Part shown: positions 16,296-24,160 of the stretch, in pieces
How the letters are laid out: every line of letters begins with the position of its first letter
Numbering within the stretch: the first letter of the stretch is position 1
Assembly: GCF_019634775.1 (NCBI RefSeq)
Contig: NZ_JAHCAS010000002.1
Location: 1 to 64,000 of the forward strand
Direction: 5' to 3'
DNA: 64,000 bases
Source of the DNA: Dokdonella sp.
GTDB lineage: Bacteria > Pseudomonadota > Gammaproteobacteria > Xanthomonadales > Rhodanobacteraceae
The notes under the pieces: model-generated
The model's input: only the letters and a program-made list of their open reading frames with translations
What the model was told of the DNA's origin: nothing
Database searches by the model: none
Program-made: the position numbers and the translations under genes

Positions 16296-19200
16296 TCACC
16301 CCAATCCGAAATACCGCTCGAAGAACGCCGCGAGCTTGTCCAGCACAGTCTGCTTCTTCGCCGAATGGTTGTTGTTCTTCGAGAACCGCGACACGGGCGG
16401 CAGAATCTTCGTGATGGCCGTGCCCGTGGTCGGGATTGCGCCGTCGCGGAAGGCGTTGTCCACGAACGCCTTCGCCTCGTCGGCCTTCAAGCCCTCGTCG
16501 GCGATGATCTGGTCAAGCTCTTCGGCCTTCTTCCTGGCAACGAACGCCTGCCATTCCGCATCCACCCGGGCTTTGGGCGAAACGGAATCCACGAACTGCT
16601 CGATGAGGTCTTTCTTGTTGCGCAGCGACGGGCTGGAATTGATCGCGCGCTCGATGGTCGCGAGGATTTCCTTGTCCTTGCCAGTGCCCTTGGCTTTGAT
16701 GTACCGCTCGACCAGCATCAGGATGTAATCGACGTTGATCTCGACCTGCTTGATCAGCTCGATCTCGAACACCACGTCGTCGTTGATCGTTTCCTTCTCG
16801 GCCTCGGACGCGCTGCGGAACTCGGCGTACAGGTTCAGGTACAGGCTCTGGTAGTCCTGAAAATCGCGGTCGGAAAGGATTTCGTTACCCGCGAAATCGT
16901 CGAAAGCCGTGAGGATGTTCTTCAGCCGCAGGATCGAGCCGAACAGCTTGATGAACGCCTTCTGCGCCGCCTCGCCGGTGATGGCCTTGCCCAGCGGGAA
17001 CAGCGCCACCAGTTCGGCGACTTTCTTCTGGTACTCGGCGTAGTAGTCCGCGTAGGGCTTGAGCAGCACGATGCCCTTGGCGTCCTTGTTGCCGAACAGG
17101 GCCAGCGCGTCGTTGGTCGCCTGCTCCAGATCGCGGAAGGAAACGATGTTGCCGTAGGTCTTGACCGAATTGAGGATGCGGTTGGTGCGCGAATACGCCT
17201 GGATCAATCCGTGCGCACGCAGGTTCTTGTCCACCCACAGCGTATTGAGCGTGGTGGCGTCGAAGCCGGTCAGGAACATGTTGACCACGATCACGAGGTC
17301 AAGCTCGCGGTTCTTCAGCCGCTGCGACAAATCCTTGTAGTAGTTCTGGAACTTGTCGGCGGAGGTGTCGAAGTTGGTGGCGAACAGGCCGTTGTAGTCC
17401 TTGATGGCCGCATCGAGGAAGTCGCGTGAGCCCTGATCCAGCCCTTCGGTCTCGAATTCCTCCTCTTCCAGCAGGCCATCGGCGTCCTCGTTGGCGGCGA
17501 AGCTGTAGATCAGGCCGATCTTCAGCCGCTGTGCGGGCGGGATGTCCTTTTGCTGGCTGGCAAACTCCGTGTAGTAGCGTTTGGCCGCATCGATGGAGGC
17601 CGTGGCGAACAGCGAGTTGAAGCCGTTGAGCCGCTTGCCGCCATGCCGATAGCTGGCGCTGCGCTTGGTCTTCTGGTCGAAGTGCTCGCGGATGTAGCCC
17701 GCGATCTGCGTGATGCGCTCCGGCGCGAGCAGTGCCCGCTCCGTGTCGATGGCTGACACCTGCTTGTCGCGCACGTTCGGCGCGGTCTTGATGGTGTTGA
17801 TGTAGTCGATGCGGAACGGCAGCACGTTCTTGTCGTTGATCGCATCGACGATGGTGTAGGTGTGCAGCTTGTCGCCGAAGGCCTGCTCGGTGGTGCGCAG
17901 TCGAGGATTGCCGCCCGAGCCCGCGTTGTCGGCGAAGATCGGCGTGCCGGTGAAGCCGAACAGGTGGTAGCGATTGAAGACGCGGGTGATCTCCGCGTGC
18001 ATGTCGCCGAACTGGCTGCGGTGGCATTCGTCGAAGATCACCACGACGTGCGCGTCGTACACCGGGTGCTTCTTGTTCTTGGCGACGAAGCGGCTGAGCT
18101 TCTGGATGGTGGTGATGATGATGCGCGCGTTCGGGTCTTCCAGCTGCTTTTGCAGCACCGCCGTCGAGGTGTTGGAGTTCGCCGCGCCTTTCTCGAAGCG
18201 TTCGTATTCGCGCATGGTCTGGTAGTCCAGATCCTTGCGATCCACCACGAACAGCACCTTGTCGATCTCCGGCAGGCCGCGCGCCAGTTGCGCGGCCTTG
18301 AAGCTCGTCAGCGTCTTGCCGCTGCCCGTGGTGTGCCAGATGTAGCCGCCCGCTGCCACCGTGCCCAGTTGCCGGTGATTGGTGGCGGTGGCGATGCGTT
18401 GCAGGATGCGTTCCGCCGCGACGATCTGGTAGGGGCGCATCACCAGCAGCTTGCGATCCACGTCGAACACACAATACTTGGTGAGGATGTTCAGCAGGGC
18501 GTGCTTGGCGAAGAAGGTCTTGGTGAAGTCGGCCAGTTCGGTGATCGGCTGGTTCTTCGCGTCGGCCCACCAACTGGTGAAGGAAAAGCTGTTCGAGGTC
18601 TTCTTGCGGTCGCGCTTGTTGCGCTGCTCGGCGAGGTGGCCGTCGCGCACGGTGTTGCTGTAGTACTTGGTCAGCGTGCCGTTGCTGATTACGAACAACT
18701 GCACGTACTCGAACAGGCCGGAACCGGCCCAGAAGCTGTCGCGCTGGTAGCGGTCGATCTGGTTGAACGCCTCGCGGATGTCCACGCCCCGCCGCTTCAG
18801 CTCGATGTGCACCATCGGCAGGCCGTTGACCAGCACCGTCACGTCGTAGCGGTTGGCGCGCTTGCCTTCGATCTCGTACTGGTTGATGACCTGCAGGCGG
18901 TTGTTGTGGATGCTCTGCTTGTCGATCAGGTAGATGTTCTTGGTGCTGCCGTCGTCGCGCTTCAAGACCTGAACGTGGTCTTCCTGGATGCGGGCGGTCT
19001 TCTCGACGATGCCGTCGTTGGCCCCGGCGATCTTCTCGCCGAAGAACTGCTGCCATTCCTTGTCGCTGAACGTGATCTTGTTCAGCGCCTCCAACTGGCG
19101 GCGGAGGTTGGCGATCAGGTCGGCTTCACTGGTGATGCGCAGATATTCGTAGGCCTGAACCTGCAAGCGCTCGATGAGGTCGCGCTCAAGCTCCGCCTCG

Positions 19201-19313
19201 GACTGGTAGCGTTCTTCGCGCACCTCGTTCGGGCGCACGAACTCCGCGACGACGGTGCTTTCGTTGGAAAGCGCAATCGCTTCGTAGCGGGAGGGCTTGA
19301 GGTCTTCGCTCAC
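16296..19313 (-). CDS. hsdR: Type I restriction enzyme subunit R (EcoR124I-like)
   Basis: A 1005-residue HsdR of the type IC/EcoR124I kind. The nuclease centre is NRYDVTVLVNG and MVHIELKRRG (about residues 176-196). Motor motifs: WHTTGSGKTLTSF (about 328), DECH box in IFDECHRSQFGD (about 425), FGFTGTPIF (about 455) and QAYSRTNRIL (about 705). It cleaves unmodified DNA after translocation, acting with HsdM2-HsdS. The start GTG at 19313 overlaps the hsdS stop by 4 bases. It differs strongly from the orphan HsdR at 4-7 kb (DECH versus DEAH, different flanks), so the two are separate acquisitions. Confidence 0.95.
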   Translation of the reverse strand: MSEDLKPSRYEAIALSNESTVVAEFVRPNEVREERYQSEAELERDLIERLQVQAYEYLRITSEADLIANLRRQLEALNKITFSDKEWQQFFGEKIAGANDGIVEKTARIQEDHVQVLKRDDGSTKNIYLIDKQSIHNNRLQVINQYEIEGKRANRYDVTVLVNGLPMVHIELKRRGVDIREAFNQIDRYQRDSFWAGSGLFEYVQLFVISNGTLTKYYSNTVRDGHLAEQRNKRDRKKTSNSFSFTSWWADAKNQPITELADFTKTFFAKHALLNILTKYCVFDVDRKLLVMRPYQIVAAERILQRIATATNHRQLGTVAAGGYIWHTTGSGKTLTSFKAAQLARGLPEIDKVLFVVDRKDLDYQTMREYERFEKGAANSNTSTAVLQKQLEDPNARIIITTIQKLSRFVAKNKKHPVYDAHVVVIFDECHRSQFGDMHAEITRVFNRYHLFGFTGTPIFADNAGSGGNPRLRTTEQAFGDKLHTYTIVDAINDKNVLPFRIDYINTIKTAPNVRDKQVSAIDTERALLAPERITQIAGYIREHFDQKTKRSASYRHGGKRLNGFNSLFATASIDAAKRYYTEFASQQKDIPPAQRLKIGLIYSFAANEDADGLLEEEEFETEGLDQGSRDFLDAAIKDYNGLFATNFDTSADKFQNYYKDLSQRLKNRELDLVIVVNMFLTGFDATTLNTLWVDKNLRAHGLIQAYSRTNRILNSVKTYGNIVSFRDLEQATNDALALFGNKDAKGIVLLKPYADYYAEYQKKVAELVALFPLGKAITGEAAQKAFIKLFGSILRLKNILTAFDDFAGNEILSDRDFQDYQSLYLNLYAEFRSASEAEKETINDDVVFEIELIKQVEINVDYILMLVERYIKAKGTGKDKEILATIERAINSSPSLRNKKDLIEQFVDSVSPKARVDAEWQAFVARKKAEELDQIIADEGLKADEAKAFVDNAFRDGAIPTTGTAITKILPPVSRFSKNNNHSAKKQTVLDKLAAFFERYFGLG

Positions 19314-19888
19314 GCGGCCTCCCGGAAGGTGAGCAGGCGGTCGCGGTAGTGCTCGTACTGCTGGCGGCGGGCCTTGATCTCGGCGGGCAGGCCGGAGGAG
19401 AGGTCGTTCACCAGTGCGTCGAATTTGTCGAGGATGGCGGCGATACGTTCCTGATCATCAAGCGAAGGAACAGGAATCGGGTATGCCTTGATGATTCCGA
19501 TGTTTAGATCGGAGCGATTCCCGTGGCCACGAGAACGCAGATCGTCGTACTGATTGACGAGCCAGTGATAGACGAACCTGTAATGCGCCTGTGCAGGATC
19601 GATCTCCATATTGCAGCAATGCTGGTTCGTGGTAAGCGGAATCTTGTTGACCGCGACACGACCTCGCGTGACACCGGCCCCGGAGATGGCAACGATGACG
19701 CTGTTCGCTGGGACCCACTTTGCTGCCGAGTTTTTCAGTCCTGCTTCGGTGATCGTTACGCTGGTCGAATGGATGTCCGAGTAGTCAACTTCCTGAGTGC
19801 GCAGCCACGGAATATCCCCGCCGTAGAAATCGGCGCGCCTCGACAAGGGCGTCCCGCCGGACGACACGCTTAGACAGATGTCACTCAA
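19310..19888 (-). CDS. hsdS: HsdS second half (TRD2), out of frame with first half
   Basis: This 192-residue reading frame holds the second target-recognition domain of HsdS (GGTPLSRRADFYGGDIPWLRT near its start is typical of a TRD entry) and a C-terminal conserved helix RRQQYEHYRDRLLTF. It lacks a good start: the first candidate is TTG 19888, but the frame is open upstream through the CAAG repeat to 19930. It is the continuation of the first hsdS half, displaced by one base. With seven or four CAAG units instead of six, a fused HsdS would be read. As it stands it may be untranslated or made as a half subunit. Confidence 0.85.
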   Translation of the reverse strand: MSDICLSVSSGGTPLSRRADFYGGDIPWLRTQEVDYSDIHSTSVTITEAGLKNSAAKWVPANSVIVAISGAGVTRGRVAVNKIPLTTNQHCCNMEIDPAQAHYRFVYHWLVNQYDDLRSRGHGNRSDLNIGIIKAYPIPVPSLDDQERIAAILDKFDALVNDLSSGLPAEIKARRQQYEHYRDRLLTFREAA

Positions 19889-19899
19889 GGTCGTCCACC

Positions 19900-20562
19900 T
19901 TATACTTGCTTGCTTGCTTGCTTGCTTGCGCTATCCGTGCGCTCGCCGAACGTCAAAAGCGCGTCGCGGTAGTACTTGTACTGCCGCCGACGCGCCTCCA
20001 GCTCCGCCTCCAGCTCCGCCTCCAGCTGGGTGAATCCGTCAAGCACCTTCACTATTTCGCGCTGGATTTCGAGCGGCGGCACGGGCACGCGAATCTTCGC
20101 AAGACTCTTGGCCGATACGTCGATGACCTTCGTGCCTGTGGCCTGTTTCTTCTTCTGCGCGAGGAAGTCGGGCGTGCGGAAGTAGTACGACAGGTACTTC
20201 GGGTCTTGCCCGTGCTTGATCACTGTGGCGTGGCCGCCGGTGACGATTTGCGATTCACCGAGCCATGCGACCGCCTTGCACACGTCCTCGACGTTCTCGC
20301 TGGTGTTGGTGATGATCAGATCGCCGGCATCGACCTTGGCGAGCGGCGCAGCGGTGTCCGGCGCGACGAAGGAGATGGTTTCGGTCGCCCAGACCCCATA
20401 GTGGGTGTAAATCTGGCCGTAGTGGATGCAACCGACGCCGGATTCTGTGAAGTCGGATTTGGGCATTCCATTGCCGCGAACCAGTTCGGCGATGTCTCCC
20501 AATGCCATGAACTCGATACCGTCGGGGCAAAGCTCGGCGATGAGGCGATCAATGCGGCTCAT
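19900..20562 (-). CDS. hsdS: HsdS first half (TRD1), ends in phase-variable repeat
   Basis: A 220-residue N-terminal half of HsdS, the specificity subunit. It starts MSRIDRLIAELCPDGIEF, has one TRD (LVRGNGMPKSDFTESGVG), a segment typical for the TRD end (AKIRVPVPPLEIQREIV) and the central conserved helix with two and a half LEAE repeats and RRRQYKYYRDALLTF. It then ends SASKQASKQV, encoded by the CAAG tract, with TAA at 19900-19902. A half-size HsdS can in known cases (EcoDXXI, NgoAV) dimerise and give a palindromic target, so both states may be active with different specificity. Start overlaps hsdM (ATGA). Confidence 0.9.
   Translation of the reverse strand: MSRIDRLIAELCPDGIEFMALGDIAELVRGNGMPKSDFTESGVGCIHYGQIYTHYGVWATETISFVAPDTAAPLAKVDAGDLIITNTSENVEDVCKAVAWLGESQIVTGGHATVIKHGQDPKYLSYYFRTPDFLAQKKKQATGTKVIDVSAKSLAKIRVPVPPLEIQREIVKVLDGFTQLEAELEAELEARRRQYKYYRDALLTFGERTDSASKQASKQV
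19905..19929. repeat. Tetranucleotide tract (CTTG)6, i.e. (CAAG)6 in the hsdS strand
   Basis: Six perfect CTTG units (19905-19928) plus one base. On the coding strand they read CAAG and sit exactly between the two hsdS halves. In the current frame the first half stops after the tract; adding one unit or removing two joins the frames without any stop (the junction would read ASIRWTTLSDIC). Such tracts mutate by slipped-strand mispairing. Confidence 0.95.
19994..20029. repeat. 12-bp repeats encoding LEAE in hsdS
   Basis: GCCTCCAGCTCC occurs at 19994-20005 and 20006-20017, followed by a partial third copy at 20018-20027. In hsdS this encodes LEAE-LEAE-LEA in the central helix. Such units correspond in position to the TAEL repeats of EcoR124I, whose number sets the distance between the two half-targets. 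Confidence 0.8.
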
Positions 20563-22124
20563 GCCCGCTCCCCTTCCAGATCGGCGACGATGGCATCGAT
20601 CTGCGCCCGCAGCTTCGCTTGCCGTGCCACGATGTGGGCTATCTGGGCGTTGAGCGCCTTGATGTCCACGGCTTCCGTGGTGTCCGGCTGTTCGACGTAG
20701 GACGAAATCGTGATCTTGTAGCTGTTTCCGGCGATGTCGCCGTTGTCCACCAGCTTGGCGAAGTGTTCGACATCCTTGCGATTGACGAAGGCGTCGAGAA
20801 TCCTTTGCTGGTTCGCTTCCGTGAGCTTGTTCTTGTTGCCGTTACGCACGAACTCGGCAGAGGCGTCGATGAACAGCGTCTTGTTGTCGTGCTTGGATTT
20901 CTTCAGCACGATGATGCAGGTTTCGGTCGTTGTGCCGAAGAACAGATCGGGCGGCAACTGGATGACGGTATCGACGTAGTTGTTGTCGATCAGGTACTGG
21001 CGGATCTTCTGCTCCGCGCCGCCGCGATACAGCACTCCGGGATACTCGACGATGGCCGCCGTGCCGTTGACTGCAAGCCAACTGAGGATGTGCATCGTGA
21101 AGGCGAGGTCGGCGTAGCTTTTCGGCGCGAGCACGCCCGCAGGCGCGAAGCGCGGGTCGTTGATCAGCAGCGGATTGCTGTCGCCCGCCCACTTGATGGA
21201 ATACGGCGGATTGGAAACGATGGCCTCGAACGGCTCGTCGTCCCAATGCGCCGGATCGGTGAGCGTGTCGCCGTGCGCGATGTCGAACTTCTCGTAGTTC
21301 ACGTCGTGCAGGAACATGTTGATGCGGCACAGGTTGTAGGTGGTCAGGTTGATTTCCTGCCCGTAGAAGCCCTGTCGCACCTTGTCGTGGCCCAGCACCT
21401 TGGCGAACTTGAGCAGCAGCGAGCCGGAGCCGCAGGCTGGGTCGTACACCTTGTTGACCTCGGTCTTGCCGCTCACTGCGATGCGTGCCAGCAGTTCGGA
21501 GACTTCCTGCGGCGTGTAGAACTCGCCACCGGACTTGCCGGCGGTCGAGGCGTACATCTGCATCAGGTATTCGTAGGCGTCGCCGAACAGGTCGATGGTG
21601 TTGCCGTTGTGGCTCAGTGGAAGATCACCGATGGCGTCGAGCAGCTTGACCAGTTTTTCATTGCGCTTGGCGACGGTGGGACCGAGCTTGCCGCTGTTGA
21701 CGTCGAGGTCGTCGAACAGGCCCTTGAAGTCGTCTTCGCTGTCCGCGCCGATGGCCGAGCCTTCGATATCCTTGAACACGCGGGACAGGGTCTCGTTGAG
21801 GTTGGCGTCGTGCCGCGCCCGCTCGCGCACGTTGACGAACAGGTGCGAGGGCAGGATGTAGAAGCCCTTTTCCTTGACCGTTTCGGCGCGGCCCTGTTCG
21901 GCATCGGCATCGGAAAGCGCGGCGTAGTCGAAAGCCTTTTCGCCGGCGCGATGGGCTTCGTCGTTCAGGTAGGCGGTGAGGTTCTCCGAGACGAAGCGGT
22001 AGAACAGCATGCCGAGCACGTAGCTCTTGAAGTCCCAGCCGTCCACGCTGCCGCGCAGGTCGTTGGCGATGCGCCAGATGGTTTTGTGCAGTTCCGCCCG
22101 TTCGGCTTCTTTGTTGTTGTTCAC
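20559..22124 (-). CDS. hsdM: Type I DNA methyltransferase subunit HsdM
   Basis: A 521-residue N6-adenine methyltransferase of the EcoR124I type. The N-terminal domain includes GWDFKSYVLGMLFYRFVSEN; the SAM-binding motif is DPACGSGSLLLKF (about residues 230-242) and the catalytic motif NPPYS (about 308). Two HsdM with one HsdS make the modification enzyme and protect host DNA. The start is GTG at 22124, eleven bases after a small HTH gene, so the regulator may lead the operon. The stop overlaps the hsdS start by 4 bases. Confidence 0.95.
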   Translation of the reverse strand: MNNNKEAERAELHKTIWRIANDLRGSVDGWDFKSYVLGMLFYRFVSENLTAYLNDEAHRAGEKAFDYAALSDADAEQGRAETVKEKGFYILPSHLFVNVRERARHDANLNETLSRVFKDIEGSAIGADSEDDFKGLFDDLDVNSGKLGPTVAKRNEKLVKLLDAIGDLPLSHNGNTIDLFGDAYEYLMQMYASTAGKSGGEFYTPQEVSELLARIAVSGKTEVNKVYDPACGSGSLLLKFAKVLGHDKVRQGFYGQEINLTTYNLCRINMFLHDVNYEKFDIAHGDTLTDPAHWDDEPFEAIVSNPPYSIKWAGDSNPLLINDPRFAPAGVLAPKSYADLAFTMHILSWLAVNGTAAIVEYPGVLYRGGAEQKIRQYLIDNNYVDTVIQLPPDLFFGTTTETCIIVLKKSKHDNKTLFIDASAEFVRNGNKNKLTEANQQRILDAFVNRKDVEHFAKLVDNGDIAGNSYKITISSYVEQPDTTEAVDIKALNAQIAHIVARQAKLRAQIDAIVADLEGERA

Positions 22125-22134
22125 GTCCGAACCT

Positions 22135-22458
22135 TCAGTCGATCAAAATCTTGAAACTGGTCGCCAGCGCCACCGGCTCCACCCCATGCCCGTCGCGCTT
22201 GAGCCTGACCAGGCCGTAGCCTTCCATCATCCGCAGCGAACGCGACAGGTTGGGCACGCGCCGCCCTGAGAGCGCCGCCAGCGCCGTCAAAGACTTGGGC
22301 CGCTGGTCGCGAATCAGACGCAGCAGCGCCCGGTTGTCCTCGGACAGCACCGCCGCCATCGTTGACATCGACGGGAACCAGACCGAAGGCTGGCCCCGGC
22401 CAGTGGCCGGACGGCTCCGATCCTGGGGGTGGCGGATGCCAACGGTGCAGCGCTTCAT
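22135..22458 (-). CDS. HTH DNA-binding protein (HVO_A0114-like)
   Basis: A 107-residue protein with a winged-helix C-terminal part: VLSEDNRALLRLIRDQRP, SLTALAALSGRRVPNLSRSL and GYGLVRLKRDG. This resembles the HVO_A0114-type DNA-binding proteins, which often serve as antitoxins of TumE-like toxins. No intact toxin is seen upstream. Its stop lies eleven bases before hsdM, so it may act as control protein for the hsd operon. The N-terminal 25 residues (KRCTVGIRHPQDRSRP) look less like the family and may be altered; starts at 22368 or 22359 are alternatives. Confidence 0.6.
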   Translation of the reverse strand: MKRCTVGIRHPQDRSRPATGRGQPSVWFPSMSTMAAVLSEDNRALLRLIRDQRPKSLTALAALSGRRVPNLSRSLRMMEGYGLVRLKRDGHGVEPVALATSFKILID

Positions 22459-22555
22459 CTCGGATGGTCGGGCGGATGGAAGATGACCAGCAGTTTATCA
22501 GGCTGGCATACAGGCATGGGAACTTTGATGGCGCTGGCTGGAGCATCGGAATCCG

Positions 22556-22590
22556 CTTGGCTTCCGCGCCGAACAGCGCGTTCATCGTGC
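22556..22590 (+). repeat. Leader motif copy A (before DUF3489 gene)
   Basis: CTTGGCTTCCGC followed by CAGCGCGTTCAT, ending about 30 bases before the AAGGAG of the DUF3489 gene. The same motif stands before two other genes of this element (23213 and 28349). Possibly a conserved promoter or 5'-UTR element. Confidence 0.5.
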
Positions 22591-22620
22591 TCCCAATCAC
22601 AATCCTTGAAGGAGCATCCC

Positions 22621-23184
22621 ATGACCGCAGTCCTGTTGACCCCGGCGCAACACGCCATCCTCGCCCACGCCCTCGATCACGCCGATGGCCGGATCGAATG
22701 GTTCCCCGACAACATCAAAGGCGGCGCGCGCCAGAAGGTGCTGGAAGGCCTCATCAAGCGCGATCTCATCCGGCAGGTGGGAAAGCGGTGGCTGGTCGCC
22801 GCTGGAGGCTACGACGCACTTGGCGTCCCGCGCCCCGGCGTCGGCAAGAAACGCATCGGCAAGTTCGAGGCCAAGCTCGACCAGATCATCGCCAATGCCG
22901 AAGGTGCACCGTCCGCGCCGAACGACGCGGAACTGGAGGCCGCCGTTGCCGCCGCCGAAGCAACGTGGGCCACGCCGCGCACGCGGGCGAACAGCAAGCA
23001 GGCCGAGGTCGTGCGGATGCTCCAGCGCCCCGAAGGCGCGACCGTGCGGCAGATTTGCGACGCCACCGGCTGGCAGGCGCACACCGTGCGCGGCGCGTTC
23101 GCTGGGGCGTTCAAGAGGAAGCTGGGCCTGACGTTGGTATCCGACAAGCAGCCCGCCGGCGAGCGCATCTACCGCGTGGCCTGA
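22621..23184 (+). CDS. DUF3489 protein
   Basis: A 187-residue protein. The C-terminal 75 residues match DUF3489: SKQAEVVRMLQRPEGATVRQ, ICDATGWQAHTVRGAFAG and a KRKLGLTLVSDK segment, a winged-helix-like fold seen in genes carried with DUF2924 and serine recombinases. The N-terminal part (TPAQHAILAHALDHADGRIE) is a further common module. It starts at ATG 22621 after AAGGAG. The function is unknown; DNA binding is likely from the fold. It is the first gene of the serine-recombinase element. Confidence 0.8.
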   Translation: MTAVLLTPAQHAILAHALDHADGRIEWFPDNIKGGARQKVLEGLIKRDLIRQVGKRWLVAAGGYDALGVPRPGVGKKRIGKFEAKLDQIIANAEGAPSAPNDAELEAAVAAAEATWATPRTRANSKQAEVVRMLQRPEGATVRQICDATGWQAHTVRGAFAGAFKRKLGLTLVSDKQPAGERIYRVA

Positions 23185-23212
23185 GGAGGATGGAGCCGGA
23201 GGCCAGAAAGAG

Positions 23213-23245
23213 CTTGGCTTCCGGCTCCGTCAGCGCGTTACTTCC
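23213..23245 (+). repeat. Leader motif copy B
   Basis: CTTGGCTTCCGG followed by CAGCGCGTTA, located 30-60 bases before the ATG at 23274. Same element as at 22556 and 28349. Confidence 0.5.
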
Positions 23246-23273
23246 ATCATCGCCACCCACCACGGAGAACGCC

Positions 23274-23639
23274 ATGAGCAACGCCAACATCCCCGCCACC
23301 CGCAACGAAGCATGGGGCTTCTGGGGCACGATGAACGAGCACGCCGCAACCGCGTGGCCGATGGCGATTGCCACCGTCGCCGACGCCACGGGCGAGGATT
23401 TCGAAAACGTCCGCGCCTTCCTCGACAGCCGCTACGGACGCCACTACGCGGACGAAGTCCAAAACGGCCTCTACGTCGGCAAGACCCTCAAGGACGCCAT
23501 CGACGCCGCCACGCAGACGTGGATGGGCTGGACGATTGGACGCCAGACCAGCAAGGACTACGGCATCCCGCGCGGGCTGCCTTACCTCACGGGCTTTGTG
23601 ATCCACTGCGGGATCGTCGAAGAGCAGGAAGCGGCCTGA
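23274..23639 (+). CDS. Unknown small protein of serine-recombinase element
   Basis: A 121-residue soluble protein starting MSNANIPATRNEAWGFWGTM after GGAGAA. It contains DATGEDFENVRAFLDSRYGR and YVGKTLKDAIDAAT, with a C-terminal hydrophobic strand YLTGFVIHCGI. Proteins like this are found next to DUF3489 and DUF2924 genes in proteobacterial elements, but no function is known to me. No membrane segment or catalytic motif is visible. Confidence 0.7.
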   Translation: MSNANIPATRNEAWGFWGTMNEHAATAWPMAIATVADATGEDFENVRAFLDSRYGRHYADEVQNGLYVGKTLKDAIDAATQTWMGWTIGRQTSKDYGIPRGLPYLTGFVIHCGIVEEQEAA

Positions 23640-23813
23640 CCATCTTCTGATTGCGCTGCCGGGGTGTCCAGTTTCTGGATACCCTTTCGGCGCTGGCGGC
23701 GGTACATTCACTGATCCCAGGTAATCGGGCGTCGAAATGGCACGAACCCCGCGCCGTTGCTGGGTTTCCGGCCGTCACCGTTTTTCGGCCCCCCGTTCCG
23801 CAAACCCCGCTGG

Positions 23814-23854
23814 GGGTGCGAACCTGCGAACCGTGCGAACCTCGGTTCGCACCC
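23814..23854. repeat. GTGCGAACC iteron cluster with inverted copy
   Basis: Direct repeats GTGCGAACC (23816-23824), TGCGAACC (23825-23832) and GTGCGAACC (23833-23841), then the inverted copy GGTTCGCAC (23844-23852). The outer 11 bp form a perfect inverted repeat (GGGTGCGAACC and GGTTCGCACCC). It lies in a 520-bp gene-free stretch (23640-24160). It resembles a protein-binding array. Confidence 0.7.
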
Positions 23855-23924
23855 TGACAGTAGCGAAGCCCTGCGCTCGCGCCCCCCGTATTACGTCTTC
23901 CACAGGAAGGACCCGTTTTGCCTC

Positions 23925-24032
23925 GGGCGACCTTCGTTCTGCCCGACCACAACAATAAGGAGTGACCGTCACAACCATCACCATCGTCACGCCGGCCGCC
24001 ATTCGGTGATGGTCGTGACGGTGGTGATGGTC
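23925..24032. repeat. Inverted 3+3 array of 9-bp iterons, copy 1
   Basis: Consensus NACCRTCAC. Left half: GACCGTCAC (23964), AACCATCAC (23973), CATCGTCAC (23982, one mismatch). Right half on the other strand at 24006, 24015 and 24024. The 40 bases before it (from ACCTTCGTT at 23925) are also shared with copy 2 at 25209-25301. It ends 128 bases before the gene at 24161. Confidence 0.8.
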
Positions 24033-24160
24033 ACCGCCCTTTGTTGCGGCTCGCCGAAAACGGACTGCGCGCGGTCGCCAAGCCCGCATCGCACCGCAGC
24101 CAACGACCGCGCCCGTTCTCGGACAGCGTTGGACGACGTTGGCCGGTAGACTGATCGGCG

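Noticed and set aside
17862-19349. Long plus-strand open frame opposite hsdR
   Set aside because: It is antisense to a certain HsdR with all motifs; composition is typical of a GC-rich shadow frame and no family pattern is visible. The same holds for the long plus-strand frame opposite hsdM (20619-22154).
22480-22620. Possible plus-strand ORF starting MEDDQQFIRLAYRHG
   Set aside because: It runs through the leader motif and into the DUF3489 gene in another frame; no ribosome-binding site or conserved pattern.
23640-24160. CRISPR array suspected from the regularly spaced repeats
   Set aside because: The units are 8-9 bp, directly abutting and arranged as inverted halves; there are no spacers or cas genes.
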